Shown piece by piece: positions 53,001-60,764 of a stretch of DNA of 64,000 nucleotides. The notes beneath the pieces were generated by a model. That model did no database searches and was not told the origin of the DNA. It saw only the letters and a program-made list of their open reading frames with translations. The DNA is from Synergistales bacterium (GTDB taxonomy: Bacteria; Synergistota; Synergistia; Synergistales; Aminobacteriaceae): positions 1-64,000 of the forward strand of contig BNVH01000005.1 of assembly GCA_025997955.1 (NCBI GenBank). Reading direction: 5' to 3'. The translations under genes and the position numbers were made by a program. The first letter of the stretch is position 1. Every line of letters starts with the position of its first letter.

Positions 53001-53059
53001 GAACAGTTAATTTTTTCTTTCATGAGCATACCGCAGACGATACAGGTTTTCATCTTCAT
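52979..53059 (-). CDS. 26-aa cysteine-rich microprotein upstream of the glycosyltransferase-like gene
   Basis: Starts MKMKTCIVCGMLMKEK and continues INCSCQEPKP before TAA. CIVC and CSC form a possible four-cysteine zinc knuckle. AGGAG lies seven bases before the ATG, and the ORF overlaps the next gene's start by 22 bases, so it could both be a product and deliver ribosomes to that gene. No family recognised. Confidence 0.55.
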   Translation of the reverse strand: MKMKTCIVCGMLMKEKINCSCQEPKP

Positions 53060-53181
53060 TCGCTAACTCCTAACTTAATGAGTATGCGGTCATTATATAT
53101 CGTCAGGTTGGAAACGTCAAAGCGGGAAACCGCTCTATAAGAACGCTTATCGAAATCATGTGGGGCGAAAGCGATAACCAC

Positions 53182-53210
53182 TTGACGCCGTCACATCTTT
53201 GCTTTACAAT
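53182..53210 (+). promoter_or_regulatory. leuL: promoter of the leu operon
   Basis: TTGACG (53182-53187), exactly 17-base spacer, TACAAT (53205-53210). Transcription would start near 53217, giving a leader RNA of about 280 bases before leuC. Confidence 0.7.
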
Positions 53211-53270
53211 TCTGAATCGTTGAGTGAGATTTTGTTAATTTATTTTGAAGGAAACGGAGGAAGGCGTATT

Positions 53271-53390
53271 ATGAACGTAAGTGAAACAAGACCCGTGTTT
53301 ATTGACTACGGAGCCAATTTGAGTCATAGCCTCCTCCTCTTCATCGGACTTTGCGCGCGGATTCTCTTTTTGCGAGTCGGCGTTTTTTGA
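53271..53390 (+). CDS. leuL: leucine-rich leader peptide of the leuCDB operon
   Basis: 39 aa from the ATG at 53271 (GGAGGAAGG upstream). It carries leucine codons at positions 17, 21, 22, 23, 27, 32 and 34, including three consecutive CTC, and is followed 37 bases later by an intrinsic terminator and then leuC. This is the classic layout for attenuation by charged tRNA-Leu: stalling at the Leu codons when leucine is scarce would favour an antiterminator. The control is inferred from the arrangement. Confidence 0.8.
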   Translation: MNVSETRPVFIDYGANLSHSLLLFIGLCARILFLRVGVF

Positions 53391-53427
53391 CGTTGTGAAG
53401 TCAAAGACGAGGACAAAGACAAAAAGC

Positions 53428-53460
53428 GGGAATCCGGACAAATGTTCGGATTCCCTTTTT
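53428..53460 (+). terminator. attenuator terminator of the leu operon
   Basis: GGGAATCCG (53428-53436) pairs with CGGATTCCC (53447-53455) around a 10-base loop and is followed by TTTTT. It lies between the leader peptide and leuC. Confidence 0.88.
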
Positions 53461-53499
53461 GTGGTTTAGTTTTTAACATTTTAAGGAGGGCTTTATGGT

Positions 53500-54756
53500 A
53501 TGAGCAACTACACAATGGCGGAGGCCATAATCGCTTCGCGCAGTAAGGATACAATCGAGGCCGGGAATATCTGCGGCGTGAGCGTGGACTTCGCTTTCGC
53601 GAACGACATAACAGCCCCGCCGTCTATTAAGGAAATGGAGAACATGGGAGCTAAGAAGGTCTTCGACCCGGAGCGCTGCGCGGTTTTGCTCGACCACTTC
53701 TCGCCGAACAAGGACATAGCTTCGGCGGAGCAGGCCAAGATTTGCCGCGCGTTCGCGCGTGAGCAGAACTTGCTGTTTTGGGAAGTAGGACGCGTGGGCG
53801 TGGAGCACGCGTTTTTACCGGAGCAGGGATATATTTTACCAGGGGATATAATCCTAGGCGCGGACAGTCACACATGTACGGGCGGCGCTCTTGGCGCTCT
53901 CGCCACGGGCGTCGGCTCTACGGACCTCGCCGCGGCTTGGGCGCTTGGCGAGACTTGGCTGAGGGTCCCCGAAACCTGTCGCGTCAATTTTGAAGGGCGC
54001 CTCTCGGAGTGGGTGTGCGGCAAGGACCTTATTTTGGCGACAATAGGCAAACTCGGCGTCGAGGGCGCGCGCTATATGGCTTTGGAGTTTCACGGGGACG
54101 CGCTGTCTCGCTTGCCGCTCGATGGGCGCATGACTATGTCCAATATGGCCATTGAGGCCGGCGGGAAAACGGGCCTGTTCATCCCGGACGAGACGACGCT
54201 GAACTACGTAAATCCTCGCGCCAAGCGCAAATATACGCCTATCTACCCGGACAAGGGCGCAAAGTACGCTAAGACCGTCACGATAGACTTAGATAAGTTA
54301 GAACCCGTTGTGGCTCTCCCACACTTGCCCGATAACGTCAGGCCCGCCAAAGAGTGTAAGGATATACAGATAGACCAGGTTTTCATTGGATCTTGCACAA
54401 ATGGGCGTCTGTCGGACATAGAACAGGCCGTGAAAATCCTAAAAGGGCGCAAAGTTCACGACCGCGTGAGGCTTATAGTCATACCGGCGTCCTATGATGT
54501 CTATAACACATCTCTTGAGAGGGGCTATATAAGAGATTTGACTGAGGCCGGGGCGGTGGTGTGCACGCCGACTTGCGGGCCTTGTCTTGGGGGATATATG
54601 GGGATTTTGGCCGGAGGCGAGCGCTGCGTCTCCACGAGCAACCGAAACTTCGTCGGACGTATGGGCAGCCCAAAGAGCGAGATTATCTTGGCCGGCCCAA
54701 GCGTGGCCGCCGCGAGCGCCATTCTCGGCCGCGTCGCCGACCCAAGAGAAATATAA
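53500..54756 (+). CDS. leuC: 3-isopropylmalate dehydratase large subunit
   Basis: 418-aa aconitase-fold enzyme that isomerises 2- to 3-isopropylmalate using a 4Fe-4S cluster. DHFSPNKDIASAEQ (about 64), GADSHTCTGGALG (about 122, first cluster Cys), IGSCTNGR (about 297) and CTPTCGPCLGGYMG (about 355, remaining cluster Cys pair). The length matches the archaeal/anaerobe type rather than the longer E. coli LeuC. The ATG at 53500 overlaps a two-codon minicistron (ATG GTA TGA at 53495). LeuA is not in the window. Confidence 0.95.
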   Translation: MSNYTMAEAIIASRSKDTIEAGNICGVSVDFAFANDITAPPSIKEMENMGAKKVFDPERCAVLLDHFSPNKDIASAEQAKICRAFAREQNLLFWEVGRVGVEHAFLPEQGYILPGDIILGADSHTCTGGALGALATGVGSTDLAAAWALGETWLRVPETCRVNFEGRLSEWVCGKDLILATIGKLGVEGARYMALEFHGDALSRLPLDGRMTMSNMAIEAGGKTGLFIPDETTLNYVNPRAKRKYTPIYPDKGAKYAKTVTIDLDKLEPVVALPHLPDNVRPAKECKDIQIDQVFIGSCTNGRLSDIEQAVKILKGRKVHDRVRLIVIPASYDVYNTSLERGYIRDLTEAGAVVCTPTCGPCLGGYMGILAGGERCVSTSNRNFVGRMGSPKSEIILAGPSVAAASAILGRVADPREI

Positions 54757-54779
54757 AGAGCGAAGGAGATAATTCATAA

Positions 54780-55289
54780 ATGCAAACCATACTTGAGGGA
54801 TCCGCTTGGAAGTACGGGAACAACGTGGATACCGACGTTATAATCCCAGCCCGCTATCTTTCCACGAGCGTACCGTCGGAGTTGGCCGTCCACTGCATGG
54901 AGGACATCGACGCGACGTTTGTAAAAGGCGTAAAGAAGGGCGATATTATCGTGGCCGGCAACAACTTCGGTTGCGGATCAAGTCGCGAGCACGCGCCTCT
55001 CGCCATCGCGGGCGCTGGCGTGTCCTGCGTTATAGCCGTGTCTTACGCAAGGATATTTTTTCGCAACGCCATAAACGTCGGACTTCCGATTCTTGAGTGC
55101 GTAGAGGCCGTAAATGAGATAGAAAAGGGCGATACTGTCGAGGTGAACTTAGAAAAAGGCGTAATCACCGACAAAACCAAAGGCAAATCATGGCCGGCGC
55201 GTCCATTTCCGCAATTTTTAAGGGACCTCATCGACAAGGGCGGTCTCGTCCCTTGGGTGCGCGAGCGCCTCAAGGCCAAGAGCGCGTAA
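54780..55289 (+). CDS. leuD: 3-isopropylmalate dehydratase small subunit
   Basis: 169-aa swivel domain subunit. KYGNNVDTDVIIPARYL (about 11), GNNFGCGSSREHAP (about 60) and SYARIFFRNAINVGLPILE are conserved. GAAGGAGA precedes the ATG. Works as a heterodimer with LeuC. Confidence 0.96.
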   Translation: MQTILEGSAWKYGNNVDTDVIIPARYLSTSVPSELAVHCMEDIDATFVKGVKKGDIIVAGNNFGCGSSREHAPLAIAGAGVSCVIAVSYARIFFRNAINVGLPILECVEAVNEIEKGDTVEVNLEKGVITDKTKGKSWPARPFPQFLRDLIDKGGLVPWVRERLKAKSA

Positions 55290-55307
55290 GGCGGGTGATC
55301 TAACTTT

Positions 55308-56435
55308 ATGAAAAACTACTCTATCGCGCTTTTGCCAGGAGACGGTATAGGCTCTGAGGTGAGCGCCGAGGCGGTCAAAGTTGTGGAGGCAGCCGGAAAG
55401 TGTCATGGCTTCAAAATCGAGTGGGTGGAATATCCTTTTGGCGCCGCGCACTATAACAAAACCGGTGAAATTCTCCCCGCGTCCGCGCTCGACGAGATGG
55501 GCAAATGCGACGCTATGCTACTAGGCGCGGTCGGCGACCCGTCCGTGAAGCCCGGCGTCTTGGAGCGCGGGATACTGCTGACTTTGCGCTTTCACTTTGA
55601 CCAATATATCAATCTCCGTCCGGCGCGAAGTTTTGAAAGCGTACCATGCCCCGTGTCATTGAAAGACGGAGTGACTATAGACTCCGTCGTGGTTCGCGAG
55701 AACACCGAGGATTTTTATATGGGTATAGGCGCGGTGTCCGAAGACGGCAGCTTCAACAAGCCTTTTGAGGCAAAACGCGGGCTTTACAACCTATTGGGAA
55801 ATTTGGAGGCTGATTTTGGGGATAGGTTTCCCGCGGCTTTGCAGATAGGCGCTCTCACAAGGCCTGGGATAGAGCGCGTGACGCGCTACGCTTTCGATTT
55901 AGCCAAAAAGCGCGGCGAGAACAAAGTCACCTTGGCGAGCAAGGCCAACGCCGTTCCGTTTCTCTACGGCTTCTTGGATGACGAGACAAAAAGAATCGCA
56001 AAAGAATATCCGAATATCGAACTCAAAATTCAAAACGTGGACGCTATGTGCTACCAACTCGCGCGGACGCCGGCGGCTTATGGCGTTATACTGTGCCCAA
56101 ATCTCTTCGGCGATATAGTGAGCGATCTTCTGTCCGCCCTCACGGGCGGCTTGGGCTTGGGCGCGGGCGGCAACATCGGGGACAAACTCTCCATGTTTGA
56201 ACCCGTCCACGGCTCGGCGCCGGACATAGCGGGAACAGGCAAGGCCAACCCCATAGCGGCCATTCTCTGCGCCGCTATGATGCTTGACCACATCGGGGAA
56301 AGCGCCGGGGCAAAGGCCGTCGAAGCGGCGGTATCGTCGTACCTGGCTGGCGACGCGTCAGAGAAACCTATAGAGCTTGGTGGAAACGCAAACGCTCAGA
56401 CAGTTGGCGATAGTGTGGCGCGTTATATATCGTAA
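55308..56435 (+). CDS. leuB: 3-isopropylmalate dehydrogenase
   Basis: 375-aa NAD-dependent oxidative decarboxylase of the isocitrate/IPM dehydrogenase family. LLPGDGIGSEV at the N-terminus, LLGAVGDPSVKPGVLERG (about 69), YINLRPARS, VVRENTEDFYMG (about 126), LCPNLFGDIVSDLLSALTGGLGLG (about 263; metal Asp residues; shown in two parts, NLFGDIVSD and GGLGLG) and FEPVHGSAPDIAG. The RENTEDFY loop also occurs in tartrate dehydrogenases, but the operon context favours LeuB. Confidence 0.93.
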   Translation: MKNYSIALLPGDGIGSEVSAEAVKVVEAAGKCHGFKIEWVEYPFGAAHYNKTGEILPASALDEMGKCDAMLLGAVGDPSVKPGVLERGILLTLRFHFDQYINLRPARSFESVPCPVSLKDGVTIDSVVVRENTEDFYMGIGAVSEDGSFNKPFEAKRGLYNLLGNLEADFGDRFPAALQIGALTRPGIERVTRYAFDLAKKRGENKVTLASKANAVPFLYGFLDDETKRIAKEYPNIELKIQNVDAMCYQLARTPAAYGVILCPNLFGDIVSDLLSALTGGLGLGAGGNIGDKLSMFEPVHGSAPDIAGTGKANPIAAILCAAMMLDHIGESAGAKAVEAAVSSYLAGDASEKPIELGGNANAQTVGDSVARYIS

Positions 56436-56477
56436 AACCATGAAACTATATCCGAACTTTATTAGGGAGGTTTTATC

Positions 56478-57470
56478 ATGGCAAAGTGTCGAAATATGTT
56501 TGCCGCGCCAGTTGCGATGCTTGTACTTTTGTTTGCCAATGCGGCGATGGCTAAGACTGAGTTTAGGCTGTCAAATCAGTTTCCCCCGTCGCATCATATC
56601 TCCAAAGGGCTTGTGCTGTTCGCCGAAAAGGCGTCTGAGTACTCCGGTGGCGAGGTAACGTGCAAAATTTTTGACTCGGCCCAACTCTACAAGGATACGG
56701 AGATAATAGAGGCCTTACAGGACTCTCTCGTCGAGACCGGTCTTGTGGCCACTAACAAATGGTCGGGCATAATATCGGTTATCGACGTTTTTGACATGCC
56801 GTTTATATTCAAAGACATTAGCTCCATCAAGAAATTCCTTGACGCCGGCGTGGCTGAGATTCTCGACCGTAAGTGCGAGGACAAGGGTGTGAAAAACCTG
56901 TTTTGGGTCGACTACGGCTATATCCAATTGTTCAACAATAAGCGCCCTATAACAAGCCCGGGCGATATTATGGGTTTGACTATGCGCTCATTCAGCAGTT
57001 CCGACTCTGAGACGCTTAACATACTCGGCGCTCACTCCATCGTCATGAGCTCTTCTGAGATGTATGAAGCGCTTAAGAGCGGCAAAATAGACGGCGCGAC
57101 CACTGGTATGCCGGCAGCCGTTTCGCGTGGAATCGAGAAGGTTCAGAGGTTTATGACTCTGGCAAACTACAGTACGGCTCAGTTTGTCGTTCAGGGCAAT
57201 TTAGAATGGTGGGGTTCGGTCCCGGCGAGAGACAGATACGCCATCATGAAGGCCGGCAAGGACGCCGAGGCATGGATAAGGAGCGCTATAGCGGATTCTG
57301 AGATAGATGCCCAAAAAGTGATCATAGCCGCAGGGGTCGAAATCCACGAACTAACCCCCTATGAACATAAGGCGTTTTTGGACGCCACCCTAAGAGTGCG
57401 CGCCTCGTTCGTGGCCAAGACGGGCGAATTAGGCAAGAAACTTATTGATTTGGCCTTCAGCGTCGAATAA
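56478..57470 (+). CDS. TRAP transporter substrate-binding protein (DctP family)
   Basis: 330 aa with a signal peptide (about 1-25, ending AMA). FRLSNQFPPSHHISKGLVLFAE, AQLYKDTEIIEALQDS, and DVFDMPFIFKD are typical of DctP-type receptors, and the ligand-contact region LTMRSFSSSDSE and ATTGMPAAVSRG follow. It binds a carboxylate or related solute in the periplasm. No DctQ or DctM membrane genes are adjacent, so it is an orphan here. It is followed by a long-stem terminator. Confidence 0.88.
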   Translation: MAKCRNMFAAPVAMLVLLFANAAMAKTEFRLSNQFPPSHHISKGLVLFAEKASEYSGGEVTCKIFDSAQLYKDTEIIEALQDSLVETGLVATNKWSGIISVIDVFDMPFIFKDISSIKKFLDAGVAEILDRKCEDKGVKNLFWVDYGYIQLFNNKRPITSPGDIMGLTMRSFSSSDSETLNILGAHSIVMSSSEMYEALKSGKIDGATTGMPAAVSRGIEKVQRFMTLANYSTAQFVVQGNLEWWGSVPARDRYAIMKAGKDAEAWIRSAIADSEIDAQKVIIAAGVEIHELTPYEHKAFLDATLRVRASFVAKTGELGKKLIDLAFSVE

Positions 57471-57493
57471 ATCCGTCCCATCCAAATCAATAT

Positions 57494-57553
57494 ACACCCC
57501 TTTGGTGAAAGTTTTTGTTGTAACGAACAGTCCAGAGGGGTGTTATGTTTTTT
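57494..57553 (+). terminator. intrinsic terminator after the TRAP binding-protein gene
   Basis: ACACCCCTTTGG (57494-57505) pairs with CCAGAGGGGTGT (57532-57543; one T-G pair) around a 26-base loop, followed by a run of six T (57548-57553). It lies between two convergent genes. Confidence 0.7.
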
Positions 57554-57603
57554 GGCTACGGAATTGAGGTAAATGGGGGCGCTAAACTAACCTTGCCCGC
57601 TAT

Positions 57604-58974
57604 CTACTGGCACGTTATATTTTTAGCCAATCCGCCCTGCGACGTTTCGCGGTATTTGGCGTTCATATCCTGTCCCGTCTCGTACATCGTCTCTATGACT
57701 TTATCGAGGGATACGCGCGGGGGCGTCGTTCGGGACAGCGACATACGCGCCGCGTTTATGGACTTCACGGCCATTATGGCGTTTCGCTCTATGCAAGGGA
57801 CCTGCACGAGTCCGTCGACTGGGTCGCAGGTCAGCCCTAAGTTGTGCTCCATGGCTATCTCAGCCGCGGCACAGGCCTGCTCCGGCGAGCAATCCATGAG
57901 CTCGGCCAAGCCGGCGGCGGCCATAGAACAGGCTACCCCTATCTCTCCCTGACAGCCCACTTCCGCGCCTGATATAGACGCGTTCATTTTGTATAAAGCG
58001 CCTATCGCCCCCGACGCCATGAAATATCTTTCGTAAGAATCCGAGGTAACGGCGCAGATGAACTTGTCGTAGTAAGCTAAAACAGCCGGGATTATGCCAC
58101 AGGCTCCGTTGGTGGGCGCGGTCACCACGCGACCGCCGGCGGCGTTTTCCTCCGCCACCGCGAAAGCGAACATGTTGACCCAGTCTATTATGTTCATGGG
58201 GTCGTTCGATAGCGCGTTTATGGACTTCAGCCTGCGTCTTAGACCTATGGCTCTCCTCGGCACCCTCAGCTCGCCCGGTAGGAGTCCCTCGGACGCCATA
58301 CCGCGCTCCATGCCCTCGCGCATTACCTTCCATATCTTAGCTAACCGTTCGGCCAGATACTCTCTGCCGTGAAGCGCCGTTTCATTGCGCAGTACGAGGC
58401 CTGACAGGGACAGGCCCGTATCGTGACACGCGGCGATAAGGCCGTCTGCCGTATTGTAGGGATGGGGGATTTCTTTTTCCGCGCCGGCTGATTTTGCGCC
58501 GCCAGAACCGAAATCTTCCGCCTTGCAGAAAAATCCGCCGCCGGTAGAGTAGTATGTGGCGGAGAAAGCGGAGCCGGAGGAGTCGAACGCGCTCAGGATC
58601 ATCCCGTTTTCGTGCAAGGGAAGATTGTCGGGCAAGAACGATATGTCTTTCTCCCAGTCAAAATCTATTTCCGAGTTCGGGAGGGCGAGTTTCAGCTTCT
58701 TGGTCTTCTTTACGCCCTCTATGAAAGAAGCCGACGCGTCTATGTCGACCGTCTCTGGCTCGGAGCCCGAGAGCCCGAGCACGACAGCTCTGTCTGTGCC
58801 ATGCCCTCTGCCGGTCAGCGCTAAGGAACCATGTAGGTCTATCCCTATGCGGATAGGCGAAAAATTTTCTTTAGAAAGCTCTTTTATGAAACTCCCGGCA
58901 ATGAGCATAGGCCCCACAGTATGAGAGCTTGAGGGCCCCACTCCTATCTTGAAGATGTCAAGCACACTTATCAA
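57604..58974 (-). CDS. sdaA: L-serine ammonia-lyase (iron-sulfur-dependent, single chain)
   Basis: Deaminates L-serine to pyruvate and ammonia. 456 aa from the TTG at 58974, which gives the usual ISVLDIFKIGVGPSSSHTVGP opening; the frame is open further up (GTG 58983, ATG 58995) without a better site. Both beta-like and alpha-like parts are fused: GRGHGTDRAVVLGL in the first, then APTNGACGIIPA, EVGCQGEIGVACSMAAAG and CDPVDGLVQVPC, which hold the cluster cysteines. The symporter gene lies 68 bases upstream on the same strand, so uptake and deamination of serine are probably co-expressed. Confidence 0.94.
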   Translation of the reverse strand: MISVLDIFKIGVGPSSSHTVGPMLIAGSFIKELSKENFSPIRIGIDLHGSLALTGRGHGTDRAVVLGLSGSEPETVDIDASASFIEGVKKTKKLKLALPNSEIDFDWEKDISFLPDNLPLHENGMILSAFDSSGSAFSATYYSTGGGFFCKAEDFGSGGAKSAGAEKEIPHPYNTADGLIAACHDTGLSLSGLVLRNETALHGREYLAERLAKIWKVMREGMERGMASEGLLPGELRVPRRAIGLRRRLKSINALSNDPMNIIDWVNMFAFAVAEENAAGGRVVTAPTNGACGIIPAVLAYYDKFICAVTSDSYERYFMASGAIGALYKMNASISGAEVGCQGEIGVACSMAAAGLAELMDCSPEQACAAAEIAMEHNLGLTCDPVDGLVQVPCIERNAIMAVKSINAARMSLSRTTPPRVSLDKVIETMYETGQDMNAKYRETSQGGLAKNITCQ

Positions 58975-59042
58975 AGCACACACCGTCCTCGGCATAAAGT
59001 TGAGTGACCGGGGCAAAGCCGACACGGTCACTCACTTGTAAA

Positions 59043-60230
59043 TTATTTTTTTATGTATTTCTGATAAAACGTATCCACTACCACGCCTATGGCGTTGTCG
59101 CCCGACACGTTACAGGCTGTGCCGAAGCTGTCCTGAGTGATGTAAAGAGCTATCAGAAGGCTCGCTATAGCGCTGTCCGAGGCTATGCCCACCATCGGTA
59201 AAAACGGGAGCGCGGTCATTATCGAGCCACCGGGAGCGCCGGGAGACGCCATCATCGCTATACCGAGCGTCATGATAAACGGCATCATAATACCTATATG
59301 TATCGGCATATTGTAGATCAGAAACACCGCCGTGACGCAGCTCGTTATGGTTATCATTGAGCCGCACATGTGGATATTGGCGCACAGAGGGACCACGAAA
59401 TTACGGATTTCACTGGACACTCCGTCCGCCTCGGCGCATTTGAGGTTGACGGGGATAGTAGCGGCGGACGACTGGGTGCCTACGGCCGACAAGTATCCCG
59501 GTATCTGGTTTTTCATAAGTCTGAACATATTTTTTCCGCTTACGGCGCCGGCGATGCCGAACGCGAACATGAGGTCTATCAAGTGAAGGATGATGACCGT
59601 CAAAAAGACCTTCCAAAGAATCCCGAGGATGGTGAACGTCTGACCGCTCACAGTCATGTTTATGAAAGTGCCGCAGATATAGAGGGGCAGTAGCGGGATT
59701 ATAATCGTATGCAGCGTCTTGTTTATAACGGCCGCAAATTCGCTCATGCCGTTATAGAGCGCGTTATTTATCTCGCGCCCTCTCATGGAGCTTATGCAAA
59801 GCCCAAGGACGAACGCAAGAGCCACGGCGGACATGACGTTAAGTATCGGGGGAATAGGCAAAGCGAAGTACGGGCTGAGCATGCCGGCCTCAGGGTCGCC
59901 TATCGTGCTCAATATATCGCCTGAGATAAAGTGCGGGAAGAGACGTATAGCGACAAAAAACGCGCAGGCGCCCGCGATGAGCGTCGAGGCGTAAGACAGG
60001 GCCGCCGTGAACCCGAGCAGTTTTCCCGCGCCCTGAGTCAGGTCGGCTATACCCATAGTGACAAACGCGAGGATCATCATGGGTATGACAAACTTCAGGA
60101 AAGAACCGAAAAACGACGACAGAGTGACGATGAGACGGTTGAGAGGCACAGGAGCGTAACTTCCGAGTATGATCCCCACTATGATGGCGATTATCAACCT
60201 CGGGATGAGACCCAGCTTAACTTTTTCCAT
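59043..60230 (-). CDS. dicarboxylate/amino acid:cation symporter (DAACS family, possibly serine/threonine)
   Basis: 395 aa with eight TM helices and two re-entrant loops. The hairpin motifs AVGTQSSAATIPVNL (about 247) and SPGAPGGSIM (about 319), and DSFGTACNVSGDNAIG (about 367) are those of the GltP/SstT fold that couples solute uptake to Na+ or H+. Because an L-serine deaminase is the next gene, serine or threonine is a reasonable substrate; glutamate or other dicarboxylates cannot be excluded. Confidence 0.88.
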   Translation of the reverse strand: MEKVKLGLIPRLIIAIIVGIILGSYAPVPLNRLIVTLSSFFGSFLKFVIPMMILAFVTMGIADLTQGAGKLLGFTAALSYASTLIAGACAFFVAIRLFPHFISGDILSTIGDPEAGMLSPYFALPIPPILNVMSAVALAFVLGLCISSMRGREINNALYNGMSEFAAVINKTLHTIIIPLLPLYICGTFINMTVSGQTFTILGILWKVFLTVIILHLIDLMFAFGIAGAVSGKNMFRLMKNQIPGYLSAVGTQSSAATIPVNLKCAEADGVSSEIRNFVVPLCANIHMCGSMITITSCVTAVFLIYNMPIHIGIMMPFIMTLGIAMMASPGAPGGSIMTALPFLPMVGIASDSAIASLLIALYITQDSFGTACNVSGDNAIGVVVDTFYQKYIKK

Positions 60231-60277
60231 AAAAGACCGACCCTTTCGTGAAGCGAGATAGTTAATGCCTGATTATC

Positions 60278-60308
60278 ATTATAATAGAAATTCACGTAAT
60301 TTTTTCAA
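60278..60308 (-). promoter_or_regulatory. promoter-like sequence of the symporter-sdaA operon
   Basis: Minus strand TTGAAA (60303-60308) and consensus TATAAT (60278-60283) with a 19-base spacer, longer than ideal. About 48 bases before the symporter ATG, in an AT-rich gap that holds no gene. Confidence 0.4.
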
Positions 60309-60465
60309 ATATCTCAATAATTAAAATATTAAAATAACGTAACTACCTCAAACTTCAAAGAGGCAGGATACAAAACAGAGTACAAATCAAGACGGAATTT
60401 AATATGTTTAAACCCGCTAACGAACGGATTTTCTGTGATAGTCTGTTGTAGCGTGGATTATAGAT

Positions 60466-60541
60466 TGGTAGCCCCAACGGGGTTCGAACCCGTGTTTTAG
60501 CCTTGAGAGGGCTACGACCTAGACCGCTAGTCGATGGGGCC
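60466..60541 (-). tRNA. tRNA-Glu (anticodon CTC)
   Basis: 76 bases on the minus strand: acceptor GGCCCCA pairs with TGGGGCT, anticodon stem TAGCC/GGCTA with loop CTCTCAA (anticodon CTC, reads GAG), T-arm CGGGGTTCGAACCCCG-type, encoded CCA (60466-60468). It is 27 bases downstream of tRNA-Gln in the same transcript. Confidence 0.95.
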
Positions 60542-60568
60542 ATTTATTGACCTAATTTTACCGCTTAC

Positions 60569-60641
60569 TGGCTGGGGAACAGGGACTCGAACCCCGATTA
60601 CCTGATCCAGAGTCAGGCGTGCTGCCATTGCACCATTCCCC
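60569..60641 (-). tRNA. tRNA-Gln (anticodon CTG)
   Basis: 73 bases on the minus strand: acceptor TGGGGAAT-type 5' arm pairing with GTTCCCCA, anticodon stem CCTGA/TCAGG with loop CTCTGGA (anticodon CTG, reads CAG), T-arm GGGGTTCGAGTCCC, encoded CCA (60569-60571). Confidence 0.95.
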
Positions 60642-60658
60642 AAAACACAACAAAAAAT

Positions 60659-60686
60659 ATTTTATCATAAGCCGGAGCTTTGTCAA
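60659..60686 (-). promoter_or_regulatory. promoter of the tRNA-Gln/tRNA-Glu unit
   Basis: Minus strand consensus TTGACA (60681-60686), 16-base spacer, TAAAAT (60659-60664), about 18 bases before the tRNA-Gln 5' end. Confidence 0.75.
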
Positions 60687-60764
60687 TACGTCGCGTTGAC
60701 CTCAGCTTTGCACCCAACTCATCTCATCGCCATAGTTATTCATATAGCTGTTTCCTAGCCGTTC

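Noticed and set aside
53121..53134. Short hairpin AGCGG-GAAA-CCGCT upstream of the leu promoter as a terminator
   Set aside because: The five-base stem lacks a T-run; it is a stable GNRA hairpin but without evidence of function.
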